DNA from: Bacillus solitudinis
Lineage (GTDB): Bacteria; Bacillota; Bacilli; Bacillales; Bacillaceae_D
DNA: 59,106 bases
Direction of reading: 5' to 3'
Assembly: GCF_002797395.1 (NCBI RefSeq)
Contig: NZ_KZ454943.1
Coordinates: 4,011,722-4,070,827 of the forward strand
The notes under the pieces were generated by a model. It ran no database searches. It was given only the letters and a program-made list of their open reading frames with translations, and was not told where the DNA came from. Below, piece after piece: positions 33,560-42,302 of the stretch. Both the position numbers and the translations under genes were made by a program. Within the stretch, counting starts at the first letter, position 1; every line of letters begins with the position of its first letter.

Positions 33560-34552
33560 GTGGCAACTATATCAGATGTAGCGAAACACGCAGGATTATC
33601 AAAGACAACAGTATCAAGAGTTATAAATAACTCTCCACATGTTGCTCCAGAAAAAAGGGAAAAAGTGCTCCATGCAATGAAGGAACTTAATTATTCTCCC
33701 AATCCATCAGCTAGAAGAATGCGTGGTAATATAATGACTTCTATTGGAGTAATTGTGCCGAGAATTGTAAATCCTTTCTTTTCTTACTTAGTGGACTCTA
33801 TTGAAAAAGCTGCATACGAGCATGGCTACCAAGTCGTTATTTTTCAGAGTGATGAACGGAGAGAAAAAGAACTATCTTTTTTAGAAATGCTAAAAACAAA
33901 ACAAGTAGATGCAATGATCATGACAGCAATTGAAAATGATTGGGAAGTAATCGAATCGTATAAACAGTATGGTTTAATCTTACTATGTAATGAATATTTA
34001 TTAAATAAAGGCGTTTCAACTGTAAGGGTGGATCAAATGAATGCCACCTTTATTGGTGTGAAGCATTTAATTGAAAAAGGTCACAGAAAGATTGCATACT
34101 GCACCGGTGGTTTATTTGCAGATGATGGGAAAGATAAAGATCGTAATAAAGGTTTTCAAAAGGCCATGAAGGAAGCTGGACTAGATGTTAATCCTCAATG
34201 GGTATTTGTTGAAAGACATTCTATCGAAGACGGAAAAAAGGTTGCCGATCAAATTATTAAAATGGAGGACAAACCAACAGCGATTTTTACAGGAAGTGAT
34301 GAAGTTGCTGGAGGTATTCTCGTGGAATTAAAGTCGAATGGATTTAAAATTCCTAATGATATGGCCATTATAGGTTTTGATGATCAGCCGTTAGCAGAAA
34401 TAATTGATCCTAAATTAACAACAATCCGTCAACCTATAAGCAAAATGGGAGAAAAGTGTGTGGAGATCATTGTTAGTCAAAATCAAGGAAAGGGCAGTGA
34501 GATAATAGATTGTGAGTTACAAAATGAGCTTGTGATAAGGGAATCAACTTAA
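33560..34552 (+). CDS. LacI-family regulator of the sugar cassette
   Basis: 330 residues. The N-terminal LacI helix-turn-helix and hinge helix are clear (TISDVAKHAGLSKTTVSRVI, then NPSARRMRG). They are followed by a periplasmic-binding-protein-like sensor domain ending DDQPLAEIIDPKLTTIRQPI. Start GTG 33560 follows an AGGTG site. It is the first gene of the cassette and is separated from the transport operon by a terminator and operators. It should repress the cassette in the absence of the inducing sugar, likely sucrose or a fructo-oligosaccharide judging from the GH32 and GH13 genes. Confidence 0.9.
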   Translation: MATISDVAKHAGLSKTTVSRVINNSPHVAPEKREKVLHAMKELNYSPNPSARRMRGNIMTSIGVIVPRIVNPFFSYLVDSIEKAAYEHGYQVVIFQSDERREKELSFLEMLKTKQVDAMIMTAIENDWEVIESYKQYGLILLCNEYLLNKGVSTVRVDQMNATFIGVKHLIEKGHRKIAYCTGGLFADDGKDKDRNKGFQKAMKEAGLDVNPQWVFVERHSIEDGKKVADQIIKMEDKPTAIFTGSDEVAGGILVELKSNGFKIPNDMAIIGFDDQPLAEIIDPKLTTIRQPISKMGEKCVEIIVSQNQGKGSEIIDCELQNELVIREST

Positions 34553-34592
34553 TTTCGTCAATTCATACGTTCAATGATTGGCGAAATTTTTT
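34553..34592 (+). terminator. Terminator after lacI
   Basis: TTTCGTCAAT and ATTGGCGAAA (one G-T pair) enclose 14 bases and are followed by six T. Confidence 0.8.
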
Positions 34593-34599
34593 AAAAAAC

Positions 34600-34630
34600 T
34601 ATTGAAACCGATACCAAAACTATATATAAT
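34600..34630 (+). promoter_or_regulatory. Sugar operon promoter with embedded operator
   Basis: TTGAAA (34602-34607), 17 bases, TATAAT (34625-34630) form a near-consensus promoter. The operator-like TATTGAAACCGATACCAAAA (34600-34619) covers the -35 box and the spacer, so LacI binding would exclude RNA polymerase. Confidence 0.8.
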
Positions 34631-34687
34631 CTGATTTAGAAACATTATATGTTTAGAAGACTCCTTAGGGGTTATTATTTTAAAGTG

Positions 34688-34707
34688 ATTTGGTACCGAT
34701 ACCAAAT
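34688..34707 (+). promoter_or_regulatory. Main LacI-type operator
   Basis: ATTTGGTACCGATACCAAAT is a nearly perfect 20-bp palindrome with a central CG, the hallmark of LacI-family sites. It is downstream of the promoter, well placed for looping or roadblock with the other sites. Confidence 0.8.
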
Positions 34708-34764
34708 GAAGATTACAAATTTAATGCTCCTTATATTGTTTTTATGGAGGTGGTTGTATCGATT

Positions 34765-34784
34765 TTTTGTAACCGATGCCAAGT
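34765..34784 (+). promoter_or_regulatory. Auxiliary LacI-type operator
   Basis: TTTTGTAACCGATGCCAAGT keeps the central CCGAT and the CCAA half of the main operator. It is a weaker third site about 70 bases before the lipoprotein start. Confidence 0.55.
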
Positions 34785-34851
34785 TAAACAAATTTATGAT
34801 TAAAAAACCCTTATATCACATATTAGAATTATCAAAGGAGGAGAGTTAAAT

Positions 34852-36162
34852 ATGAGAAAAAAAATACTATCGTTATTTTTAGGTTCAATGGTTGCGGGGG
34901 CTTTGTTAGTAGGTTGTGGCGGCGCTACAGGAAATGAAACTATAGGAAATGAAGGTACAGAATCTCCTGCTGAAGGAGAACAAATTTCGATTAATATATT
35001 TCAAGGGAAAGTAGAGTTTAGAGATCAGTTTCTAGAATTGGCACGGCAGTATGAGGAGGAAAATCCTAATGTGAAAATTGACTTTGCTGCAGTAGGTGGG
35101 GGAACTGATTATTTTACTTCTTTACGTTCAAAGTTCTCAGCAGGAGATGAGCCTGAGATTTTCAGTCTTGCAGGTCCATCTGAATTAGCTGATTATCAAG
35201 AGTATTTGGCGGATGTATCGGACACACAAGTTGCATCATTAGCATTAGAGGGAACACTAGATGGTATTACAACGGAAGAGGGAGTGTTTGGACTTCCTTT
35301 TAACCTAGAAGGGTATGGATTAATTTATAATAAACGAATTTTTGAAGAAGCTGGGGTTAATGCCGAAGAAATTCTTACTTATGAAGATTTAGAATCAGCC
35401 GTACAGCTTATTGATCAGCAAAAAGAGGAATTAAATATTGATGCTGTTTTCGCATTAGCTGGAACAGAAAAATGGGTTACTGGAAATCATTTAGCAAATG
35501 TATTTCTTGCTCCTGAATTTGAAAATGATGTACAAAAAGCTTATGAAAGCGACACCCTTAGCTTTGAGAGAAGTGATGAATTACAACGAATGGTTGATCT
35601 TCAAAGTAATTATTCTGCTCAACCTGTCTTGAGTATTGACTATTCTCAGCAAGTAGAAAAATATTTTTCATTAGAGCGAGTAGCAATGATACAACAAGGG
35701 AACTGGATCTATCCATCTGTTCATGCAATGGATCCTGACTTTGCCCAAAATGGAATCGGTATTCTGCCAATCCCTATTGAAGGGAATGAAGGACATTTAC
35801 CAGTTGGCGTTCCAAACTACTGGGTTGTTAATAACAACAAGGACCCTGAAGTCGTTCAAGCTTCAAAAGACTTCCTAGATTGGTTATACACATCGGAAAT
35901 TGGTAAGGAAGCTGTTTTAACACAATTGAACTTTATTCCAGCGTATGAAGGCTTTGATGAAACTAAGATTGCAGATCCGTTATCTCAAACGATTTATGAA
36001 TATTCATCTGAAGGAAATACGATTGGGTGGGTATTTATGGGATATCCAAGTCCGTGGGGCGACATTTTAGGTGCTAACATACAAGAGTATATTGGTGACC
36101 AAATCTCATGGGACCAAGTTGTTGAGAATTCGGTTAATGAGTGGGAAAGCATGAGAAGATAG
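34852..36162 (+). CDS. Sugar ABC transporter solute-binding lipoprotein
   Basis: 436 residues. Signal peptide MRKKILSLFLGSMVAGALLV is followed by the lipobox Cys (LLVGC, Cys 22). The mature part is a family 1 sugar-binding protein, with ELARQYEEENPNVKIDF and FSAGDEPEIF in the N-lobe, PFNLEGYGLIYNKRIFEEAG at about 150-170, and WLYTSEIGKEA late. It captures an oligosaccharide outside and passes it to the two permeases encoded next. No dedicated ATPase gene is present, so a shared multisugar ATPase of the MsmX type elsewhere must energise uptake (known for Bacillus). ATG 34852 follows AAAGGAGGAGAG. Confidence 0.9.
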   Translation: MRKKILSLFLGSMVAGALLVGCGGATGNETIGNEGTESPAEGEQISINIFQGKVEFRDQFLELARQYEEENPNVKIDFAAVGGGTDYFTSLRSKFSAGDEPEIFSLAGPSELADYQEYLADVSDTQVASLALEGTLDGITTEEGVFGLPFNLEGYGLIYNKRIFEEAGVNAEEILTYEDLESAVQLIDQQKEELNIDAVFALAGTEKWVTGNHLANVFLAPEFENDVQKAYESDTLSFERSDELQRMVDLQSNYSAQPVLSIDYSQQVEKYFSLERVAMIQQGNWIYPSVHAMDPDFAQNGIGILPIPIEGNEGHLPVGVPNYWVVNNNKDPEVVQASKDFLDWLYTSEIGKEAVLTQLNFIPAYEGFDETKIADPLSQTIYEYSSEGNTIGWVFMGYPSPWGDILGANIQEYIGDQISWDQVVENSVNEWESMRR

Positions 36163-36174
36163 CAGAACTTTACA

Positions 36175-36212
36175 AAAACAGCTAACAATCACTATCTTGT
36201 TAGCTGTTTTAC
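36175..36212 (+). terminator. Partial terminator between binding protein and permease genes
   Basis: AAAACAGCTAACAA (36175-36188) and TTGTTAGCTGTTTT (36197-36210) form a 14-bp stem. In such operons an intergenic hairpin lowers permease mRNA relative to the binding protein or protects the upstream mRNA from 3' decay. Confidence 0.8.
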
Positions 36213-36256
36213 ATCAAAGGGGAATAACATTCCTTTGAAATTATAGGAGGTACAAT

Positions 36257-37117
36257 ATGAGGAATCGTGATTTATCTTATTGGCTGTTTTTGACGCCTGT
36301 TCTATTAAGTTTAAGCCTAGTCGTAATCATTCCATTGCTCCTTGGTTTATATTATTCCTTCACAGATTGGAATGGTTTGACTTATAACCAATTTCTTGGC
36401 TTAGAACATTATATTCGACTGTTTCAAGATAATCGTTTTACTAGTTCTATTTGGTTCACAATACGCTTTTCAGTAGTAACTGTCATCATGCTTAACGTCA
36501 TTGGCTTAGGATTAGCATTACTCGTTACTAGGAAATTCCGGTCAAGTAATCTCCTTCGTACAGTTTTTTTTATGCCTAACTTAATCGGTGGATTAATTTT
36601 AGGCTTCATTTGGCAGTTTATTTTTATTAGCGTGTTTTCTGATATTGGACACTCTCTTGGGATACCGGGATTAACTGGATGGTTATCAACACCAAATACA
36701 GGTTTCTGGGGACTTGTTATTTTGACTTGTTGGCAAATGGGCGGGTATATCATGATTATTTACATTGCCTATTTGCAAAATGTACCAGCTGAACTGCTAG
36801 AGGCTTCTGAAGTTGATGGGGCAAATGCTTTCCAACGTTTTCGAAACGTCACGTTCCCTTTAGTAGCCCCAGCTTTTACGATAAGTATGTTCTTAACTCT
36901 GTCCACCTCCTTTAAAATTTACGACCAAAATTTATCTTTGACCAATGGAGGTCCATTTAACTCAACAGAGATGGTAGCGATGAATATTGTAAATACCGCA
37001 TTTACTAGTAATCAAATGGCTTACGGGCAGGCTAAGGCGATCATATTTTTTATCATGGTAGCTGCAATCGCGGTCACACAAGTCTACTATAATAAAAAAC
37101 GCGAGGTGGACTTATAA
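36257..37117 (+). CDS. Sugar ABC transporter permease 1 (MalF type)
   Basis: 286 residues, six transmembrane helices, with the cytoplasmic EAA loop ELLEASEVDGANAFQRFRNV (about 179-198) that docks the ATPase. It starts MRNRDLSYWLFLTPVLLSL, typical of MalF/MsmF/UgpA type CUT1 permeases. AGGAGG precedes the ATG. The stop overlaps the next start (TAATG), so translation of the two permeases is coupled and they should form a heterodimer. Confidence 0.9.
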   Translation: MRNRDLSYWLFLTPVLLSLSLVVIIPLLLGLYYSFTDWNGLTYNQFLGLEHYIRLFQDNRFTSSIWFTIRFSVVTVIMLNVIGLGLALLVTRKFRSSNLLRTVFFMPNLIGGLILGFIWQFIFISVFSDIGHSLGIPGLTGWLSTPNTGFWGLVILTCWQMGGYIMIIYIAYLQNVPAELLEASEVDGANAFQRFRNVTFPLVAPAFTISMFLTLSTSFKIYDQNLSLTNGGPFNSTEMVAMNIVNTAFTSNQMAYGQAKAIIFFIMVAAIAVTQVYYNKKREVDL

Positions 37118-37935
37118 TGAAAAAGAAAAAAAACAATTTATTTTGGTTACAAGTCCTCGGTCTTTTATTCGGTTTACTATGGATTTCTCCTTTTTATTTA
37201 ATGATTGTGAATGCGTTCAAATCTAAACGTGAGATGTTCGAGGATGTATTGGGGTTACCGTCAGAACTAATTTTTTCTAACTTCGTCCAGGCATTTATTG
37301 ATTTAAGGTTTGTTCAATCTTTCTTTAATTCATTATTGATAACAGTTGTTAGTATTACGGTTATTGTCATCTTTTCTTCTATGGCTGGATATGCCTTAGC
37401 GAGGAATAAGAGTAAATTAAGTGGTGTCCTTTTACTTCTGTTTGTAGCTGCTATGCTTATTCCTTTCCAAGCTGTCATGATCCCTTTGATTACAATTTTT
37501 GGCCAAGCTGATATGCTAAATCGTTTTGGATTAATTTTTATGTATCTGGGATTTGGCTCGAGTTTAGCAATTTTCTTATATCATGGTGCGATGACTGGAC
37601 TTTCGAAATCCCTTGATGAAGCCGCAACGATTGATGGAGCTTCGAAGTTTCAAACATTCCGTCATATTATTTTCCCGTTACTCAAGCCTATTTCTGTAAC
37701 CGTAGGAATTTTGAATGTGATTTGGATTTGGAATGACTTTTTATTACCATCTCTTATTTTAAGTGATGCGGAGTCAACCATTCCCCTTAGAATGTTTATG
37801 TTCTTCGGACAATATACACGTCAATGGCACTTAGCTTTAGCAGGTTTGACGATTGCGATCATACCTGTCATTATTTTTTATTTCTTTGCACAAAAACAAA
37901 TTATCAAAGGTGTTTCGGAAGGTGCAGTTAAGTAA
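37117..37935 (+). CDS. Sugar ABC transporter permease 2 (MalG type)
   Basis: 272 residues, six helices, CUT1 permease of the MalG/MsmG group. The EAA loop is LDEAATIDGASKFQTFRHII (about 167-186), and the GYALARNKSK segment follows helix 2. It overlaps the first permease gene and pairs with its product to translocate the sugar bound by the lipoprotein. Confidence 0.9.
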   Translation: MKKKKNNLFWLQVLGLLFGLLWISPFYLMIVNAFKSKREMFEDVLGLPSELIFSNFVQAFIDLRFVQSFFNSLLITVVSITVIVIFSSMAGYALARNKSKLSGVLLLLFVAAMLIPFQAVMIPLITIFGQADMLNRFGLIFMYLGFGSSLAIFLYHGAMTGLSKSLDEAATIDGASKFQTFRHIIFPLLKPISVTVGILNVIWIWNDFLLPSLILSDAESTIPLRMFMFFGQYTRQWHLALAGLTIAIIPVIIFYFFAQKQIIKGVSEGAVK

Positions 37936-37957
37936 TTAAAGATAAAGGGGGGTGAAA

Positions 37958-38635
37958 ATGGAGAAGTTTATGGGTGGTTTCTATTTAGTGAGTGAGTGGA
38001 TCTCCAGGTTTGCGCTAGCCAATTTATTATGGCTGCTGTTCACTTTTCCTGTGGGGATAGTCGTCCTAAATTTGATCATGGTTGAATCAAAAGACACATC
38101 ATTGCTTATCGTCATCTACTTTGCCTTAATTGCTCCTCTAGTGGTATTCCCAGCCACTTCTGCACTTTTTGCAGTAAGTCGTGATTGGGCTATGGAAAAG
38201 GAACAAGAAACTGTTATAAAAGGGTATTGGAATTATTACAAAGAGAATTATAAAAGCAGTGTTAAATTAGGCCTTGTTCTAACAATCGCCTGGGTGGTTA
38301 CAGTCGGAGATATCTATTACTTTTGCGTCAGTTTCCCACTCATCACATATGTTTTTGTTGGATTTGGATTGTTTTTATTTGTCGTAACGATGTACTCCTT
38401 TTCTGTAATGGTACATTATGACATTAGTGTCAAGGATGTTCTGAAAAAGGCGCTCGTCTTTTCAGTGGCAAAACCATGGATTGGCATTATTCTCATTATT
38501 TTAACCGCTATGATCCTTTTTGTTAGTGTCAATCAATTGAGGTTTTTACTGATCTTTTTCAGCTTTTCAATGATTTCATTTATATCGATTTCATTATTTT
38601 TAAAAATTTATTCGATGTTGATAGAGAAAAAATAA
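37958..38635 (+). CDS. DUF624 (YesL-like) membrane protein
   Basis: 225 residues with five or six transmembrane helices. The opening MEKFMGGFYLVSEWISRFAL and LLWLLFTFPVGIVVL are typical of DUF624/YesL. Genes of this family sit in many Firmicute operons for plant or oligosaccharide uptake next to CUT1 permeases; the role is unknown but is presumed to be in transport. ATG 37958 is 6 bases after GGGGGGTG. Confidence 0.85.
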   Translation: MEKFMGGFYLVSEWISRFALANLLWLLFTFPVGIVVLNLIMVESKDTSLLIVIYFALIAPLVVFPATSALFAVSRDWAMEKEQETVIKGYWNYYKENYKSSVKLGLVLTIAWVVTVGDIYYFCVSFPLITYVFVGFGLFLFVVTMYSFSVMVHYDISVKDVLKKALVFSVAKPWIGIILIILTAMILFVSVNQLRFLLIFFSFSMISFISISLFLKIYSMLIEKK

Positions 38636-38658
38636 TAGGAGTTTTTGGAGGGAGAAAT

Positions 38659-40326
38659 ATGCAAGAAAAATGGTGGCATAACTCTGTAGTTTACCAGGTC
38701 TATCCGAGGAGTTTTAAGGATTCTAACAACGATGGGATTGGCGATTTAAATGGTATCATCGAGAAACTTGATTATTTAAAGGAACTAGGGATTAATGTTA
38801 TCTGGCTAAGTCCTGTTTATGAATCACCAATGGATGATAATGGCTATGACATCTCTGATTACGAGGATATCGCGAAGGAATTTGGAACAATGGAAGAGAT
38901 GGACCAATTAATCGACGAGGCAAATGCTCGGGGGATCAAGATCATCATGGACTTAGTAATTAATCACTCTTCGGATGAGCATTCTTGGTTTATGGAGTCT
39001 AAAAGCAGTCGGACAAACTCTAAGCGAGACTGGTATATTTGGCGTGATCAAAATGAAGATGGAACTCCACCAAATAATCTCCGTTCGATTTTTGGAGGCT
39101 CTTGTTGGGAGTATGATAAAGGAACGGAGCAATATTTTTTCCATTCCTTTTCAAAAAAACAACCAGATTTAAACTGGGAAAACCAAGATCTTCGTGAAGA
39201 GCTTTACCGAATGATTCGTTGGTGGCTAGACAAGGGGATTGGTGGATTCCGTGTCGATGCCATAACATTTATTAAAAAACCAGAAAAATTCAAGCCTGTA
39301 ATTGCTGATGGTCAAGATGGTTTAAGGGTTGTGAAACCTAATTATCCAGGTGTCGGTAAATTTCTGGCAGAGCTCAAAGCAGAATCTTTTGCAAAATATA
39401 ACATTTTTACGGTAGCAGAGGCACCTGGAGTAGAGCTCGACCAATTATCAGAATACAGTGGCGATGATGGATATTTTGATATGCTGATTCGTTTTGATCA
39501 TGTGGATATGGATATGGATGAAAGTGGACAATGGTACGCAAAAAAGGATTGGACACTTCTAGATTTCAAACATGCCCTAACGAAAAACCAAGAAGCAATC
39601 AAAGAGAATGGCTGGACTGCGTTGTATTTAGAAAATCATGATCAACCACGGTCATTAAATCGTTTTATCCCTAAAGAAGATATCAACAACCGTTCAGCTA
39701 AGATGCTTGCCACTACCTTCTTTTTCTTAAAAGGAATGCCTTATATTTATCAAGGTCAAGAAATAGGTATGACGAACATTGAATATGAAACAATTGATTC
39801 ATATAATGATATCTCTTCCATCGATCAGTATAATGTTGCGTTAGAAGCTGGTTTGTCTAAAGAAGAAGCGCTGGAAGTTGTCCATCGAAGAAGTCGAGAT
39901 AATTCTAGAACTCCGATGCAGTGGAGTGAAGAGATAAATGGTGGGTTTTCAAATAAAGAGCCTTGGTTACAAGTAAATGAAAACTATAAACAAATCAATG
40001 TGGAGAAAGCTTTAGAGGATAAAAATTCATTGTTTTATTTTTATCAAATGCTTATTCAAATAAGGAAAGACTCGACCTATAGTGAATTGTTGAAATACGG
40101 CGTATATGAGGAGCATCTCAATGACCACTTGGACGTTTATGCCTATTCACGGAGCTTAAATGATCAAAAACTACTTGTGATTACCAATTTTTCAAATAAG
40201 GAGGTACATTTAAACCTTGAGAAAAGGTCAAAGAAAATTGTACTAGGAAACTACGATGATACACCATTGCTGAATGAAATTGTTACAGTTAGACCATATG
40301 AATGTATGGTTTATGAGTTAGATTAA
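38659..40326 (+). CDS. GH13 alpha-glucosidase (oligo-1,6-glucosidase group)
   Basis: A 555-residue cytoplasmic glycoside hydrolase of GH13 (MalL/oligo-1,6-glucosidase/sucrose-active group). Catalytic residues by motif are D200 in GFRVDAITF (nucleophile), E254 in TVAEA (acid/base) and D328 in ENHDQPRS. The N-terminal YQVYPRSFKDSNNDGIGDL and KQPDLNWEN are standard for the subfamily. The residue after the nucleophile is Ala (DAI), where isomaltose-specific enzymes usually have Val (DVI); as I recall this favours alpha-1,4 or broader substrates. Together with the GH32 enzyme it would break down imported oligosaccharides containing glucose and fructose. No signal peptide. Confidence 0.88.
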   Translation: MQEKWWHNSVVYQVYPRSFKDSNNDGIGDLNGIIEKLDYLKELGINVIWLSPVYESPMDDNGYDISDYEDIAKEFGTMEEMDQLIDEANARGIKIIMDLVINHSSDEHSWFMESKSSRTNSKRDWYIWRDQNEDGTPPNNLRSIFGGSCWEYDKGTEQYFFHSFSKKQPDLNWENQDLREELYRMIRWWLDKGIGGFRVDAITFIKKPEKFKPVIADGQDGLRVVKPNYPGVGKFLAELKAESFAKYNIFTVAEAPGVELDQLSEYSGDDGYFDMLIRFDHVDMDMDESGQWYAKKDWTLLDFKHALTKNQEAIKENGWTALYLENHDQPRSLNRFIPKEDINNRSAKMLATTFFFLKGMPYIYQGQEIGMTNIEYETIDSYNDISSIDQYNVALEAGLSKEEALEVVHRRSRDNSRTPMQWSEEINGGFSNKEPWLQVNENYKQINVEKALEDKNSLFYFYQMLIQIRKDSTYSELLKYGVYEEHLNDHLDVYAYSRSLNDQKLLVITNFSNKEVHLNLEKRSKKIVLGNYDDTPLLNEIVTVRPYECMVYELD

Positions 40327-40421
40327 AAGATAAATACGTCTTCATTTAGATAAAATCATACTTTTTTTAATTGTGAGGTAAAAGATAAGAAGTTTCTTGA
40401 GACGAAGGAAGGAGTGAGCGG

Positions 40422-41942
40422 ATGGTTAGACATCGGCAAAATATAGATAAAGCAAACAAAGAGGTTTATAAGAAAAAAACAGAAGTAGAAAAAAATCATT
40501 GGCGTTTAGCCTATCATATGGCTCCACAAGCAAATTGGATGAATGACCCGAACGGATTTATCTATTTTAATGGGGAATACCATTTATTCTATCAACATAA
40601 TCCGTATTCTCCAGAGTGGGGACCGATGTATTGGGGACATGCCAAAAGTAAAGATTTGGCTCATTGGGAGCACTTGCCAATCGCCTTGGCCCCAAGTGAG
40701 GATTATGATGTGGACGGTTGTTTTTCCGGCAGTGCCATCGAAAGGGACGGAAAACTTTACTTGATGTATACCGGAAATAAATGGACCGGTGACAATCATG
40801 ATACTGATCTAAAGCAAGTACAGTGTCTTGCTGTTAGTGAAGATGGAATATCCTTTAATAAATTAACAGAAAACCCAATTATGACCGATGCTCCTGCAGG
40901 TGATATTCATCCGAATCATTGGCGTGATCCAAAAGTGTGGAAAAATGGAGAATTTAATTTTTGCGTATTAGGTTCGAAGACAAATGATGAAAAGGGACAA
41001 GTTCTCCTTTATCGTTCTGTAAATTTAATAGATTGGGAGTTTCTAAATGTAGTAGCTAAAGGTGAAGGGAATTTTGGATACATGTGGGAATGTCCAGATA
41101 TTTTTCATTTGAACGGAAATGACGTGTTAATTATGTCGCCTCAGGGTGTAAAGCCAGAAGGAGATTTATATCATAATTTGCACCAGGCTTGTTACGTAGT
41201 TGGTACATTGGATTATGAAATTGGGGTTTTAAACCATGGGGAATTTGAATTGTTAGACTATGGTTTTGACTTTTATGCTCCGCAAACAACTATCGATGAT
41301 AAAGGGCGACGAATTATGATTGCCTGGATGGCTATGTGGGAAAGTGAAATGCCTGAGCAAAAATATGGTTGGGCTGGGGCAATGACATTACCAAGATTAC
41401 TAACAATGAATAATGGTAAACTTTTAACGGAACCCGTCCCTGAATTAAAAGCTTTACGTAAAAAGGAAGTCTCCTTTCAAAATGTTTTAATAAAAGGAGA
41501 AGTGAAGTTAGAAGGTGTTTCAGGGCATTGTCTTGAAATGGAAGTGACTATCGATGCGAAGGAAGCTTCGAGTTTCGGTCTAAAACTAGGAGTAAATCAA
41601 CAGCAGAATGAAGAAACATTGTTTTCTTATAATGTTGCAGATGAGATTCTTACTTTTGATCGAAGACGTTCAGGTGAGGGCCCAGGGGGAATTCGTAAAG
41701 CGCCTGTTTCATTACAAGATAACTTGTTGCATCTACATTTATTTATTGATAATTCATCTGTAGAAGTATTCGTACAAGGGGGCGAAAAGGTGCTAACTGG
41801 TCGTGTCTACCCTAGCGTTGAAGCAAATGAGATTTATTTTTTTGCAGATAAGGAAATTAAATTAGTCACACTAAAAAAGTGGGGGTTAAAAGGAGTTTTT
41901 TCAGAATTGTCTAATGACTTAGTTAGAGACAAGATAATCTAG
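40422..41942 (+). CDS. GH32 beta-fructosidase (sucrase/SacA-like)
   Basis: A 506-residue family 32 hydrolase: five-bladed propeller plus C-terminal beta-sandwich. Catalytic motifs are WMNDPNG with nucleophile D42, WRDP (about 168-171), and ECPD with acid/base E223. It cleaves beta-linked fructose from sucrose, sucrose-6-phosphate or short fructans. Because the cassette imports through an ABC system and not a PTS, the substrate is probably unphosphorylated. No signal peptide, so it is intracellular. AAGGAAGGAG precedes the ATG. It is the last gene of the cassette; its stop codon touches the IS110 fragment at 41943, the right junction of the insertion. Confidence 0.9.
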   Translation: MVRHRQNIDKANKEVYKKKTEVEKNHWRLAYHMAPQANWMNDPNGFIYFNGEYHLFYQHNPYSPEWGPMYWGHAKSKDLAHWEHLPIALAPSEDYDVDGCFSGSAIERDGKLYLMYTGNKWTGDNHDTDLKQVQCLAVSEDGISFNKLTENPIMTDAPAGDIHPNHWRDPKVWKNGEFNFCVLGSKTNDEKGQVLLYRSVNLIDWEFLNVVAKGEGNFGYMWECPDIFHLNGNDVLIMSPQGVKPEGDLYHNLHQACYVVGTLDYEIGVLNHGEFELLDYGFDFYAPQTTIDDKGRRIMIAWMAMWESEMPEQKYGWAGAMTLPRLLTMNNGKLLTEPVPELKALRKKEVSFQNVLIKGEVKLEGVSGHCLEMEVTIDAKEASSFGLKLGVNQQQNEETLFSYNVADEILTFDRRRSGEGPGGIRKAPVSLQDNLLHLHLFIDNSSVEVFVQGGEKVLTGRVYPSVEANEIYFFADKEIKLVTLKKWGLKGVFSELSNDLVRDKII

Positions 41943-42056
41943 TCCTTCAAGAGTATGAGATACTTTAGAGCTCTTACGGTATGGTTTTCCCTTGTCTAAA
42001 AAAGCCTGAATCTGACTCTCTCCTTTTGATACATCCAGACCAATGACTGGATTCAT
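41943..42056 (-). pseudogene. IS110-family transposase, N-terminal part
   Basis: The minus strand begins ATG 42056, behind GGAGGGG, and reads MNPVIGLDVSKGESQIQAFL, then DKGKPYRKSSKVSHTLEG, the start of the DEDD nuclease domain of IS110 transposases. It stops abruptly at the GH32 stop codon. Its native ribosome site and upstream non-coding region are intact. It is co-oriented with the C-terminal fragment at 32900-33275. Confidence 0.88.
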
Positions 42057-42250
42057 TCGATATCCCCTCCAAAAGATAAATTAACCGGTACCCCTAGTCC
42101 TTCTTGCAGTATCACAGCTTCGCTTGTTATACGAGATCTACGTCCCAACCAGCCTCAATCATGTTTCTATAAGTAGGAGGCAAACTGTTTAGCTGACGGG
42201 ATCACGTCCCACGGGCAGTTACGTGTTACCCCGGCTACCGTTATAATAAG
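42057..42250 (-). ncRNA. Candidate IS110 bridge-RNA region
   Basis: The 190 non-coding bases upstream of the transposase start have several short inverted repeats, for example GGGACGTGATCCC-like pairing around 42195-42210. In IS110-group elements this position encodes the bridge RNA that guides target and donor recognition (established for IS621/IS110). I could not derive the two guide loops by eye; the assignment rests on position and IS type. Confidence 0.4.
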
Positions 42251-42264
42251 ACCATATTAAAAAA

Positions 42265-42302
42265 GGTCAACCAGAAATATTTTCTTATCTGGCTGACCTT
42301 AT
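42265..42302 (+). terminator. Hairpin beyond IS end
   Basis: AAGGTCA-A-CCAGA and TCTGG-C-TGACCTT form a long stem with one internal mismatch, outside the presumed IS110 end. Probably a terminator of the original locus. Confidence 0.6.

Noticed and set aside
34649-34849. Open frame of 66 codons between lacI and the solute-binding protein gene
   Set aside because: It runs through the promoter and three operator sites, has no ribosome site and a non-protein-like composition.
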